Shown here one piece after another: positions 1 through 8,946 of a DNA stretch of 64,000 nucleotides. Origin of the DNA: Natrinema longum (GTDB lineage Archaea > Halobacteriota > Halobacteria > Halobacteriales > Natrialbaceae); contig NZ_CP071463.1 of the NCBI RefSeq assembly GCF_017352095.1, positions 2,356,001 to 2,420,000 on the forward strand, read 5' to 3'. Each line of letters begins with the position of its first letter. Position 1 is the first letter of the stretch. The position numbers were made by a program, and so were the translations under genes. The notes beneath the pieces are model-generated. The model was not told the DNA's origin, ran no database searches, and saw only the letters and a program-made list of their open reading frames with translations.

Positions 1-1391
1 TCCGCGACGAACGCAGCGTTGACGATTGCGACGGCGAGCAGGAGGTAGTACGAGAAGCGAACCTGTGTCGCCGCCATGCTGATCAAGAACAGCGACCAGA
101 CGATGATCAGGGTGTGCTCGGCACGTAATTTCCGGTCGAACAGCGGCCGGATCGCGAGGAATGCGAGGCCGGCGAGCATCGTATAGAACGCGCTGCCGAA
201 CTCCCGGAAGACGCTCCCGAAGAAGTCCTCGGGTGGCGTTGCTTCCTGGATCGTGAGGTCGGTCGTCGCTCCACCGAACGGGAGCATACGGCGGGTCGCG
301 TTTCCGATGATGGTGTCGAACAGTCCCGGAAGGACGAGCCACATCACCAGCAACGCTGCGCCGATGAGTCCACCGACGGCGACAGGATAGTACGCGCGCT
401 CGAGGTCGCGGTCGTTCCACTGGCGGGCCAGCCATGCCATGAAGACACAGCCAGCGGCGACGAGAAGGGCCGTCAGCGGCTGGAGGAGGCCGAAGCTCGT
501 CGAACTCGTACTACCGGGTCGCTCTATCAACAGTGCCGTCAGGACGGCGGTCACGCCGAGACTCACCGCGCCGACGAAGGCGACGTGATCCGGCGAGATC
601 CCGCGGAGGTAATCGAGACAGAGCTGTACGGTGAAGAAGACGCCGAAGATACCGATCAGCAGGACCGCGGACGGCCAGACCCAGATGTACAGCGTGAGCG
701 CGAGGCCGGCGAGCCCGCTGTAGAGGGCGGGTGTCCGGAGCGCGTCCCAGTCCCCGTCGACGACCAGTTCGTAGATCGGCTTTTCGCGTTCCGCCACGGT
801 GAGCGCGACCATCATCGCGAGGACGGCGATCGCCATGAACAGGACCTCACCGACGTGGTGGTCGAGCTGTCCGACCGTCGAACGTGCGAGGAACTGTCCC
901 TTCGCGAGCGCGAGGACGAGTACGGCGACGATGCCGCCGATCGTCCCGCCGAGCCGGCGACCGGCATAAAAGACCGGGATCGCCACGAGTGCGGCCATCA
1001 CCGGAATCGCGAGCAGAGAAACGGCGTACAGCGTCTCGGTGGACGGATCGCCGAGCCCGACGATCATCGCCGCGGTGACGATGAGCTGGTCGAACAACGT
1101 CCCGAACTGCCCCACGTAGTTTCCGGACGGGAATCCCGTCCAGACCTCGTAGGGCATCGTCCGTGGATAGTTCTCGGCCGTCCAGCTGATCGTTCGCCAC
1201 TGATACCACGAGTCGATCCCGGCCAGCGCGGGCGTGCCGTCGTCGGTGATGAACCGCCCGTACGCCTGGGTTCGCAACCAGACCATAAACAGCATCACGA
1301 CCCCGAGAACGGGGAGATGATACCATTCCCGCCACGTCTCGAGGATGGAGGTTTCGGTCCCGTCCTCGACGTGTTCTGTGTCGGTACTCAT
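1..1391 (-). CDS. aglB: Oligosaccharyltransferase AglB (STT3 family), C-terminus outside window
   Basis: Transfers the lipid-linked glycan from dolichol phosphate to Asn of N-X-S/T sequons on surface proteins, outside the membrane. About 463 N-terminal residues are present and the gene runs off the left edge. Seen: a short acidic N-terminus, a first membrane helix at residues 27-39, then the first extracellular loop with DDGTPALAGIDSWYQW, which aligns with the metal-binding region of AglB. The second catalytic motif DHHVGE is near residue 178 and the loop motif TIQEATPP near 380. Many hydrophobic segments follow, including FSYYLLLAVAIV. The WWDYG motif and the soluble domain would lie beyond base 1. 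The start is the ATG at 1389-1391. It is divergent from the GT2 gene, from which it is separated by 173 bp. Family assignment is firm; the acceptor and glycan are unknown. Confidence 0.93.
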   Translation of the reverse strand, partial: MSTDTEHVEDGTETSILETWREWYHLPVLGVVMLFMVWLRTQAYGRFITDDGTPALAGIDSWYQWRTISWTAENYPRTMPYEVWTGFPSGNYVGQFGTLFDQLIVTAAMIVGLGDPSTETLYAVSLLAIPVMAALVAIPVFYAGRRLGGTIGGIVAVLVLALAKGQFLARSTVGQLDHHVGEVLFMAIAVLAMMVALTVAEREKPIYELVVDGDWDALRTPALYSGLAGLALTLYIWVWPSAVLLIGIFGVFFTVQLCLDYLRGISPDHVAFVGAVSLGVTAVLTALLIERPGSTSSTSFGLLQPLTALLVAAGCVFMAWLARQWNDRDLERAYYPVAVGGLIGAALLVMWLVLPGLFDTIIGNATRRMLPFGGATTDLTIQEATPPEDFFGSVFREFGSAFYTMLAGLAFLAIRPLFDRKLRAEHTLIIVWSLFLISMAATQVRFSYYLLLAVAIVNAAFVA

Positions 1392-1564
1392 TAGGTTGCA
1401 CCAGACCCAACCCAAGAATAAGTCTTGTTATATACTCGTGGAGTCGCTGACACTCGCTCCCCGATAGACCTCTCCCCTCGCTCAGCCCAGTACCGTGATC
1501 CTCGTTATAACGAGCCCACGTGAACGAAAAAGCTTATTCTGGCCTCTCCGAAATCCGTTTCCCA

Positions 1565-2524
1565 ATGAAGGTCTCCGTCGTCATTTGTACCTACGCGATG
1601 GAACGCTACGACGTCTTCTCGGAGTGTGTCGATAGCGTCCTCGCCCAGACGTACGACCCACTCGAGATCGTTCTCGTCGTCGACGGCAACGAGCCGGTCT
1701 TCGAGCGCGTCCAGGAGGATTACGGCGACCTCGACGACGTCGTCCTCCACTGTAACGAGGAGAATCAGGGGATTTCCTACAGTCGAACTCGCGGGGCGAA
1801 GATCGCGACGGGGGACGTGGTCGCGTTCATCGACGACGACGCTGTCGCCGAGCCCGACTGGATCGCTGAACTGGCTCGGGTCTACGACGAGACGGACGCG
1901 ATCGCGGTCGGCGGCCACGTCGCGCCCGACTGGGTCACCGACAAACCCGATTTCTTCCCCGAAGAGTTCTACTGGCTCGTCGGGTGTGACGAGCGCGGAA
2001 TGGGCGAGCACATGGAGGAGTTACGGAACACGTACGGTTCGAACATCTCGTTCCGGCGGGACGTGTTCCTGAACGTCGGCGGCTACGACGAGAATACGGG
2101 CCGAAAGGGCGATCGACATATCCAGGCCCACGAAGCGCCCATCTGTATTCGAATGGCAAACGAGTACGGGAAGGGCGTGATCTACAACACCGACGCGGTG
2201 GTCCACCACAAGCTGTTCGACTACCGTGGCGACTTCCAGTGGCTCGTGTTTCGGTCCTTCTGGCAGGGGTATTCCAAGCGGATCATGGATCTGCTCTTAC
2301 CGGAGGCCTCGGGGGACAAGAACGAGTACTTGGGTCAGCTCATGCTCGAGTTCGTTCCGGACCGGCTCTCGTCTCTCGTTGGAAAGCCGTCGATGCCACA
2401 GGTGAAACAGCTCGTGACGATCTTCGTCTTTACCGCGGCGGTCGGCTTTGGCTACCTCTATGGACTGATTGATGTCGATCGCTCGCGATTGATAGCCGGT
2501 CGGGACACTGGTGTCGGTAACTGA
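1565..2524 (+). CDS. Family 2 glycosyltransferase, AglG/AglI/AglE type
   Basis: 319 residues. Predicted to add a sugar (in relatives often a hexuronic acid) to dolichol-phosphate-linked glycan at the cytoplasmic face. Seen: GT-A start MKVSVVICTYAMERYD, the DxD-type FIDDDAV near residue 92, an acceptor-side region with GSNISFRRDVF and ENTGRKGDRH, and a C-terminal hydrophobic helix (IFVFTAAVGFGYLYGL, about residues 281-296), as in AglG/AglI relatives. An in-frame GTG at 1520 exists. The ATG at 1565 is preferred because it begins the conserved fold and an AAGCTTATTC box lies about 30 nt upstream, fitting a leaderless transcript. The neighbouring aglB is divergent. The exact Agl paralogue cannot be told from sequence alone. 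Confidence 0.88.
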   Translation: MKVSVVICTYAMERYDVFSECVDSVLAQTYDPLEIVLVVDGNEPVFERVQEDYGDLDDVVLHCNEENQGISYSRTRGAKIATGDVVAFIDDDAVAEPDWIAELARVYDETDAIAVGGHVAPDWVTDKPDFFPEEFYWLVGCDERGMGEHMEELRNTYGSNISFRRDVFLNVGGYDENTGRKGDRHIQAHEAPICIRMANEYGKGVIYNTDAVVHHKLFDYRGDFQWLVFRSFWQGYSKRIMDLLLPEASGDKNEYLGQLMLEFVPDRLSSLVGKPSMPQVKQLVTIFVFTAAVGFGYLYGLIDVDRSRLIAGRDTGVGN

Positions 2525-2578
2525 TCGGTCGGTTCCGTTCCGAGGTGTTTTTCACTCGGACGCTCGCTTACACAATCA

Positions 2579-3565
2579 ATGAAAATCCTGGTTACCGGAG
2601 GCGCAGGGTTCATCGGGGGCCATCTTGCCGAGCAGTTCGTTCGCGATGGACACGATGTCGTCGTTCTCGACTCTCTGGAACCGTTCTACGATATCGGTAT
2701 CAAGGAACGCAACGTCGAAGTCGCCAGAGAAGCCGCGGCGACAGGAGACGGTCACTACACCTTTCTCGAGGGGAGCATCACGGACGAAGACCTCGTAACG
2801 GACGCTATCTCTGATGTCGAATTCGTCTTCCATCAAGCCGCCCAAGCGGGAGTACACGCGAGTGTCGAAAACCCAGAAAAGACGACCCGGATAAACGTCG
2901 AAGGGACGTTTACTGTGCTTGAAGCGGCTCGAGCCGCCGGTGTGAATCGATTCGTAAACGCAAGTTCCTCTTCAGTGTACGGCAAGCCCGAGTATCTACC
3001 CTATGACGAGGATCATCCGACGACGCCCGTAAGCCCCTATGGGGCCTCCAAAGTCGCTACCGAACAGTACGTCCGCGTCTATAATGAGGTGTACGGACTT
3101 CCGACTGTCTCACTACGGTACTTTACGGTGTATGGCCCACGAATGCGACCAAATATGGCCTTCACGAACTTCGTTTCGCGGTGTTTCCACGACGAACCGC
3201 CTGTCATCTTCGGTGACGGATCACAGACGCGGGACTTTACTTACATTGACGACATCGTCGATGCGAACAAGCGATTGCTCGAGACCGACGCTGCCGACGG
3301 CGAGGTGATGAACGTCGGATCGACGGATCGAATTACGATCGATGAACTCGCCCACGTCATTCGGGACGAAATCGACCCGTCGATCGGGATCGAGTACGCC
3401 GACCCACGGGATGGCGATGCCCAGCATACGCACTCCGACGTGTCGAAAGCACGACGAGTGATCGGATACGAGCCCACCGTCTCGATCGAGGAGGGCACGA
3501 GGAAGTTCATCGGGTGGTACCGAGAGAACGAGGACTGGTACGATCCACTGGTTCGACGGTCGTGA
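2579..3565 (+). CDS. NAD-dependent sugar-nucleotide epimerase/dehydratase
   Basis: 328-residue extended short-chain dehydrogenase that acts on a nucleotide-activated sugar, most likely as a UDP-glucose/UDP-glucuronate 4-epimerase. Seen: N-terminal NAD-binding GGAGFIG (residues 7-13), a catalytic SxnYxxxK equivalent in SPYGASK, RYFTVYGPRMRPNMA after it, and the substrate-binding DFTYIDDI. Length is normal for the family. It sits between two glycosyltransferases of the glycosylation locus and probably supplies a sugar donor. ATG at 2579 follows the preceding stop by 54 bp. Codon usage is visibly less GC-biased than in aglF/aglM, as for the next several genes. Substrate specificity is inference. 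Confidence 0.88.
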   Translation: MKILVTGGAGFIGGHLAEQFVRDGHDVVVLDSLEPFYDIGIKERNVEVAREAAATGDGHYTFLEGSITDEDLVTDAISDVEFVFHQAAQAGVHASVENPEKTTRINVEGTFTVLEAARAAGVNRFVNASSSSVYGKPEYLPYDEDHPTTPVSPYGASKVATEQYVRVYNEVYGLPTVSLRYFTVYGPRMRPNMAFTNFVSRCFHDEPPVIFGDGSQTRDFTYIDDIVDANKRLLETDAADGEVMNVGSTDRITIDELAHVIRDEIDPSIGIEYADPRDGDAQHTHSDVSKARRVIGYEPTVSIEEGTRKFIGWYRENEDWYDPLVRRS

Positions 3566-3706
3566 TATACGGCTCCGGGGTCTCGTCCGAGAGCGAGTAC
3601 CGAACCGTCGGATCGGGTCTCGGAGACGTCTCGTCAGGAGAACCGATGCTGTTGGACGCCAAGCAAAGAGTATAACCAATCGCCGCGGCAACTCTGCTGT
3701 AATCGA

Positions 3707-4666
3707 ATGACAGCCGACGACAGCCTTCGGGTTCTCCATCTAGTCACTGCGAGGGAGATCTTTTTCGACCAACAGATCGAAGTTCTCCAGAAAAAAGGCA
3801 TCGACTGTACGGTGTGTGTCGTTCCAGGAGCCGAACAGATCGACGGTGACATGGGTGGGCGTCGCGGCATGAAAGAGTATCTCCAATACTTCCCTCGCGT
3901 CCGTCGGGAGTTGCGTCGTGGGGACTACGACCTCGTACACGCGAACTACGGGCTCACTGCACCGTATGCAGTTACACAGTTTCAACTCCCCGTCGTGTTG
4001 ACGCTGTGGGGATCGGACGTTGTCGGATTTGATGGACTGGTGACGAAGGCGTGTGCGTGGCAGTGTGATGCCGTGACAGTTCGAAGTCAAGAGATGCGCG
4101 AACTGCTAGGGCGTGACGACGCACACATCATCCCCAGTGGGGTCGATCTCGAGCGATTCAAACCGATCGACAGCCGTGTGGCGCGTGAGGAGGTCGGCTG
4201 GAGTACCGACCGGACGCACGTTCTCTTCCCCTACTCACCCGACTACGAACGGAAAAACTATCCACTGGCAGAGCGCGTCGTCGAGCGAACCCGAAAACGG
4301 GTCGATAGTGAGATCGAACTCCAGACGATATCCGGTATCAGTCACGAGGAAGTGCCACTGTATATGAACGCTGCCGACGTGCTCTTGCTCACTTCGGAGC
4401 ACGAGGGATCACCGAATACCGTGAAGGAAGCACTGGCGTGTAACCTCCCCGTCGTCTCGACGGACGTCGGTGACGTTCGGTCACGGCTCCGAAACGTCTC
4501 CCCGTCCGGTGTCGGTGAGACGGAAGACGAACTGGTCGCACAACTGGTCTCGGTACTCGATGCGGACACGCCCTCGAACGGTCGTGAAGCCGTCCGGGAG
4601 GTCAGCTGGGACCGGATCGGGGATCGCCTCAAAGAGATCTACGCTCGAACGATCGACTCGGCCTAG
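3707..4666 (+). CDS. Family 4 glycosyltransferase (GT-B fold)
   Basis: 319 residues. A cytoplasmic GT-B enzyme expected to use a nucleotide sugar to extend the surface glycan. Seen: a GT4 C-terminal signature with the acidic motif EHEGSPNTVKEALACNLPVV near residues 228-247 (E-x7-E arrangement), preceded by the nucleotide-binding region PSGVDLERF near residue 144. The N-terminal half has the donor/acceptor turn NYGLTAPYAVTQF and LWGSDVVG. An AGAGTATAACC box about 35 nt upstream supports the ATG at 3707. The gene ends in a CTAG that also carries the stop of the convergent sulfatase-like gene (4-bp overlap). Sugar specificity cannot be read. Confidence 0.87.
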   Translation: MTADDSLRVLHLVTAREIFFDQQIEVLQKKGIDCTVCVVPGAEQIDGDMGGRRGMKEYLQYFPRVRRELRRGDYDLVHANYGLTAPYAVTQFQLPVVLTLWGSDVVGFDGLVTKACAWQCDAVTVRSQEMRELLGRDDAHIIPSGVDLERFKPIDSRVAREEVGWSTDRTHVLFPYSPDYERKNYPLAERVVERTRKRVDSEIELQTISGISHEEVPLYMNAADVLLLTSEHEGSPNTVKEALACNLPVVSTDVGDVRSRLRNVSPSGVGETEDELVAQLVSVLDADTPSNGREAVREVSWDRIGDRLKEIYARTIDSA

Positions 4667-6021
4667 TCTTTGATTTCCAGGTAGCCCAACGCCTCGAGAT
4701 GTCCCTCGTCGACTTCGTCCTCGGGTGCCTCTAACTGCTCGGGATCCGACTCGAACAGTCGAGCCGGGATCTGCCGCTCGAACCTCGAGACGACCTTCGA
4801 GTGCTCGTCCGCGACCGATTTCGACTCCGTGGGATCGTTTTCGAGGTCGAATAACGATTTATCGTCTCCAACGGAGAGGTATTTCCACCCGTCACTTCGA
4901 GCAGCGGTAACTGATTCCCGCGAACACTGTGCGCCGATCGAGTACACGTCACGTTCGGCTCCCTCGAAGAGATTCGTCCCCAAAAACGGAAGCGTCTCCG
5001 TTTCGACATCGTGAAGTGCACAGATCGTCGGCGCGAGATCGATAAGTTCTCGTTGGTCGCTTATTGTTTCCGGATTCTCTTCCGGTGTTTTGGTGATCAG
5101 CGGGACGTGGATCAGTTCGTTGTATGGGTAATTCCGATGGAAATACTTCCCGTGATCCCCAAACTCTTCGCCGTGATCACTGGAGAATAGTATCGCAGTT
5201 TCCTCCCAGAGGTCCAATTTCGAGAGTTCGTCGAACAGCCTCGAGAGATGCTGTGAACAATAGCGGAGATCGGAATCGTACAAGTCGATAAGCGTCTCCC
5301 GTTCCGCAGCTGAAACGGCTTCCGGATCCGTTCCGGCTTTCTTCATTAACTCCCGGATTCGAGTCTCCGATACCCCGTCGTGATATGCGGGACTGTTGGT
5401 GTGGACTCCGTATGGCCGATGACCTTCCATATAGTGCAGCCACAGAAAAAACTCATCGTCGCCTTGCTTCTGTAGCCAGTCGTTTGCAGTATCGGTCAGA
5501 ACTTCGGCACTAGTGTATCCCTTGAACTCGAACCCTTCCCCCAATACGGCGTCGTATGCCCGTTTCGCTTGCTCGTAAACGGGACTCTCTTCCGGAATTT
5601 TATCACCGATGTACTGTGCGGCCCGTCGGGTTCCCTGCGATAGTCGTTCGATCGGTCCACGGGTTTGATTTGCTTCTTCGTAATAGGTGTCCCGCCCGAG
5701 ATCGACGAATTCGTCGAACATCAGGCCGCCTTCGTACTGTCTAAATCCCGTCCGTGTTCCGATCGCTGCCGTCTGGATTCCCGCGTCGCTGACCGTCGAT
5801 CCGATCGTCGGGAGTTCGTCCAATCGCTCGTATGCTAGATACCGGGACGTGTGAAACGAGGGGACCGAGATGCGTGTGTATGGCCCGTTAGCAAAGGCGT
5901 TGGTAAACTTCGTTCCGTCCGCCAACAGCCGGTCGAGAGCCGGCATCGTCTCGCGTTCGTAGCCGTATTGACCGAGATGATCCGCACGAAGAGCATCGAC
6001 GGTGATCAGAATCGTATTCAT
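4663..6021 (-). CDS. Sulfatase-like hydrolase (alkaline phosphatase superfamily), copy 1
   Basis: 452 residues. Superfamily members hydrolyse or transfer sulfate or phosphate esters. Seen: N-terminal metal ligand region ILITVDALRADHLGQYGY, and late metal site SSDHGEEFGDHG. At the position where sulfatases carry C/S-x-P-x-R the protein reads SVPSFHTSRY, so there is Ser and no Cys that could become formylglycine. The function could therefore be a Ser-type sulfatase or a phospho-/phosphoglycerol transferase acting on glycans. No signal peptide is seen, which is unusual for a periplasmic-type hydrolase. It lies 12 bp downstream of copy 2 and is likely co-transcribed with it from the promoter at about 7530. 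Its stop overlaps the convergent GT4 stop. Confidence 0.85.
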   Translation of the reverse strand: MNTILITVDALRADHLGQYGYERETMPALDRLLADGTKFTNAFANGPYTRISVPSFHTSRYLAYERLDELPTIGSTVSDAGIQTAAIGTRTGFRQYEGGLMFDEFVDLGRDTYYEEANQTRGPIERLSQGTRRAAQYIGDKIPEESPVYEQAKRAYDAVLGEGFEFKGYTSAEVLTDTANDWLQKQGDDEFFLWLHYMEGHRPYGVHTNSPAYHDGVSETRIRELMKKAGTDPEAVSAAERETLIDLYDSDLRYCSQHLSRLFDELSKLDLWEETAILFSSDHGEEFGDHGKYFHRNYPYNELIHVPLITKTPEENPETISDQRELIDLAPTICALHDVETETLPFLGTNLFEGAERDVYSIGAQCSRESVTAARSDGWKYLSVGDDKSLFDLENDPTESKSVADEHSKVVSRFERQIPARLFESDPEQLEAPEDEVDEGHLEALGYLEIKD

Positions 6022-6033
6022 ACTTTCCTCTGT

Positions 6034-7503
6034 TCATCGATAGCCGAGTGCCTCAAGTCTATCCATCATTTCCTCCTCGTCGTCGTAGGTGATCTCGCCG
6101 TCGGATTCCGATCTGTTTTGTGTTAGTTCCTCGACCCGATCCTCCATCCGTGCTGAAAGATCGGTTGCTATATCTCGGTTCTCTTCGATGACGTTCCGGT
6201 TCTCTTCCGGATCCTCCTCGAGATTGTACAACTCCTCACGAGCAGCGTGTTGTCGATCACAGTACCGACAGGTTCCGTCATCGAGAGCCCGTATATACTT
6301 CCAGTTATCTGTTAGTATCGCACGACGGCGCTGGGCATTGGCCTCTCCAGCAAGGATTTCCGTTCGATCGACCGATTCACCGTCTTCGATGACCGGTCGC
6401 AGCGACTGACCGTCCGTCGGAGGTGCATCATCTATCCCTGCATAATCATACATCGTCGGGAGAACGTCCATTATGCTCACGAGTTGGTTGATCTCTGTCG
6501 GTTGCTGACCCGGAACGTGAAGCAATAACGGGATACGGACTGTACACTCGTAGAGACCGTGGTGCTCGTAATAAATTCCGTGTTCACCGAGGGATTCTCC
6601 GTGATCCGAGAGCGCGACGATCATGGTCGAGTCGTACAACCCTCGACTTCGAAGTTCCGATACCAGGGCACCGAGTTTGGCATCACTGTATCGCACTGCA
6701 GCGTCGTATCGAGCATCGATAAGTCCCGTCTCTGGGTCGGACTCCGTTTCGATCCAGGGTTCGGATCCCTCGTAGACGACACCGCCAGATCGGAGACTGT
6801 TCGCAGTTATTGATTCCTCCGGGTACTCGGAGGCGACGGCTTCCAGCGATCTGGAATCGCCGTATTCGTACCGATCGAGACATTCTTCGACGTACCCCTT
6901 CGGTGCGGAGTACGGGGTGTGCGTATCCATCCAGTGGACGAAGCTATACGCGCGGTCATCGTCTTCGAGAGTTTCGACGATTTCGTCCGCCGCTTCCTCG
7001 GGCTCCGCATAGTCGGTTTCTCCGGACTCGAATATTTTGTTGTAGACGCCGGATATCGTATCCCCGATCGACGGATGAACGTTATACAGGAGTTTGCTCA
7101 TCCGTTTTTCGAACGCACGTCGATGCCAGTGAGTCGATGAAACGTTCGGATACTCGTCGAACCCGCGCTTGTGCCATCGGCCGAGGGGACGCCCGATCTT
7201 GGACGTTGCGAACCCGTTTCGTTTGAATACCTCGGGTGCAGCTTCGACGGCTTCGACGGCTGCCTTCTCCTCACTGGTCACGTGCGTTCCGTGATTACGC
7301 ACCCCGTGTGACAGTGGATGCCGTCCCGTTTGCAGCGAGGTAACTGCCGGGTCCGTGGCAGTCGTCGTACTGTACGCCTGGCTAAAGAATACGCTATCGC
7401 TCGCAAGCTCGTCTAAATAAGGGGTGAGATCTCGACCATCGTCGGACTTGACCCTGTCCGCACGGAGTGCATCGAGGACAACGACGATGACATTGTCGAT
7501 CAT
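6034..7503 (-). CDS. Sulfatase-like hydrolase (alkaline phosphatase superfamily), copy 2
   Basis: 489 residues. Seen: VVVLDALRADR near the N-terminus, HWMDTHTPY in the middle and the metal-binding ALSDHGESLGEHG near residue 320. The nucleophile region reads TATDPAVTSLQTGRHP, placing Thr where sulfatases have Cys or Ser. This argues against a classical formylglycine sulfatase and fits Thr-nucleophile phosphotransferases of the superfamily equally well. The start at 7503 is chosen over an upstream in-frame codon because an AATATATATT box lies 27 nt upstream, the expected leaderless spacing, and the fold begins at MIDNVIVVVLDAL. It is first gene of a two-gene unit with copy 1. A role in modifying surface glycan is inferred from context. 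Confidence 0.86.
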   Translation of the reverse strand: MIDNVIVVVLDALRADRVKSDDGRDLTPYLDELASDSVFFSQAYSTTTATDPAVTSLQTGRHPLSHGVRNHGTHVTSEEKAAVEAVEAAPEVFKRNGFATSKIGRPLGRWHKRGFDEYPNVSSTHWHRRAFEKRMSKLLYNVHPSIGDTISGVYNKIFESGETDYAEPEEAADEIVETLEDDDRAYSFVHWMDTHTPYSAPKGYVEECLDRYEYGDSRSLEAVASEYPEESITANSLRSGGVVYEGSEPWIETESDPETGLIDARYDAAVRYSDAKLGALVSELRSRGLYDSTMIVALSDHGESLGEHGIYYEHHGLYECTVRIPLLLHVPGQQPTEINQLVSIMDVLPTMYDYAGIDDAPPTDGQSLRPVIEDGESVDRTEILAGEANAQRRRAILTDNWKYIRALDDGTCRYCDRQHAAREELYNLEEDPEENRNVIEENRDIATDLSARMEDRVEELTQNRSESDGEITYDDEEEMMDRLEALGYR

Positions 7504-7637
7504 TAGTTGCCCGCAGTAATCAAAGGCAGAATATATATTTGTCGACCAAGAACCTGGAATCGATCGACCCGTGGACAACTATTTCAGAGACGGCACGAGC
7601 GTGGGCCTATTGGTATATTCTGGCTGCCTCTAATACG
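7504..7637. promoter_or_regulatory. Divergent promoter region between sulfatase-like copy 2 and GT61
   Basis: AT-rich island in GC-rich DNA. Leftward TATA-like element at about 7530-7539 (ATATATATT), 27 nt before the ATG at 7503. Rightward TATATT at 7614-7619, 24 nt before the ATG at 7638. Both spacings match leaderless haloarchaeal transcripts. Confidence 0.6.
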
Positions 7638-8861
7638 ATGACGGAATTATCCACTCGAGCATACCGAAAATATCAGCAAAACGGTCTCCAAAGTGTTCTC
7701 CTGAACGGCTGGGACATCGCGTACCGAAAATCGCTGTTAAAGCGATTCGTTGCACCGACACTTCTCTCGCGTACGTCTCGGCCGGTACTCGATACGAACT
7801 CGTTTGCTGTCTGGGCGGATCAGCATGGACGGCGGTGGGATGTTCCAACCGAGGCGGTTCGACCGGAAATCCCGACGAAGGACGTTACGGACACCCAGGA
7901 TGGATTCGATTCACTCGAGCATCGAGAACCCCCAGAGCCGTTCGTCTGTGACGTACCCAATGCGCAACTCTGGGCCGCTGCCGGCCTCGGTCTTACGGGT
8001 GATGGCTCGTTTATCGGCGATACGATCTCGTTTCAGTGGAATCTCGAAAATCGCCTTCAGACAGCTCTCTCAGTTGTCCTGCACGAAAGTAATCCGATCC
8101 AAACAGGACGGCGGACGCTTACCAGAAATGGAACACGGTCACGGGATGGACCAACGGTCGATTCGGTCTGTACACTCGTCCCGCTCTGGGACAACTATTA
8201 TCATTGGACGGCAGAATCGCTCACGAAACTCATGGGCGTCTCCTTGTACGAGCGCGAAACGGACAGATCGCCGAAACTCTTGCTGCCAACCGATCCTCCC
8301 TCGTGGATGACCGAGTCTCTCGAGTTGCTCGGGTTCGGTCCACGGAGATGGATCCAAACGGGTGCTGACACGATGCAGGTCGATCATCTCGTCGTCCCAT
8401 CGTTTCCCGACCCCTCGCCCGAAGAATGTCAGTGGCTGCGTCAGCGTGCCTACGATCAGCTCGGTATCGATACCCCCGGAAACGACGAGCGGATCTACGT
8501 CTCGCGGTCCAACGCAACTCGCAGACGAATCGCGAACGAGGCGGACGTAATGTCGACACTCGAACAGTTCGGCTTTACGTCCTATGAACTCGAGGCTCTC
8601 ACGGTCAAAGAACAGATCGAGCTGTTCGCGAACGCTGACATCGTGGTCGGACCGCACGGAGCAGGGCTCATCAATACCATCTACTCGTCGGATACCACTG
8701 TCGTGGAGTTGTTCGGCGATTGGCTCAAATCGACGTTCTATCGGATCGCCCGTTTACAGGGTCTCGAGTACGGGTATCTACAGTGTGAAAGCCGGGGGAT
8801 CGATCTCCACGTCGATACTGCTGAACTGGAACGGAAATTAGAACGGCGAATCGAAGCGTAG
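7638..8861 (+). CDS. Family 61 (DUF563-type) glycosyltransferase
   Basis: 407 residues. GT61-type enzymes transfer pentoses, hexoses or GlcNAc in capsule and glycoprotein synthesis. Seen: CTLVPLWDNYYHWTAESL in the N-terminal half, a hallmark of the family, RIYVSRSNATRRRIANE in the centre, and the C-terminal signature VGPHGAGLINTIYSSDTTVV followed by ELFGDW. An in-frame TTG at 7539 gives a longer reading, but the ATG at 7638 has a TATATT box 24 nt upstream and is preferred. No signal peptide or membrane helix is evident, so it probably works in the cytoplasm on a nucleotide-sugar donor. It lies 85 bp upstream of the third sulfatase-like gene. Confidence 0.82.
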   Translation: MTELSTRAYRKYQQNGLQSVLLNGWDIAYRKSLLKRFVAPTLLSRTSRPVLDTNSFAVWADQHGRRWDVPTEAVRPEIPTKDVTDTQDGFDSLEHREPPEPFVCDVPNAQLWAAAGLGLTGDGSFIGDTISFQWNLENRLQTALSVVLHESNPIQTGRRTLTRNGTRSRDGPTVDSVCTLVPLWDNYYHWTAESLTKLMGVSLYERETDRSPKLLLPTDPPSWMTESLELLGFGPRRWIQTGADTMQVDHLVVPSFPDPSPEECQWLRQRAYDQLGIDTPGNDERIYVSRSNATRRRIANEADVMSTLEQFGFTSYELEALTVKEQIELFANADIVVGPHGAGLINTIYSSDTTVVELFGDWLKSTFYRIARLQGLEYGYLQCESRGIDLHVDTAELERKLERRIEA

Positions 8862-8946
8862 GCGACGTTGTTCGCGTCTAGAATGGTTGCCTCGATGTTA
8901 TCCCAGCTATCGAAGTATACAAATACGCTCGTTTAGATCCCTATCT

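Noticed and set aside
585-1394. Rightward 269-codon open frame over the first gene
   Set aside because: It is antisense to aglB, whose frame carries DHHVGE, membrane helices and TIQE. The rightward product is Arg/Asp/Glu-rich and low-complexity, typical of a shadow frame in GC-rich DNA.
4663-4666. Regulatory meaning of the convergent stop overlap (CTAG)
   Set aside because: A 4-bp overlap of two TAG stops on a palindromic CTAG is an economical convergent arrangement and needs no further explanation.
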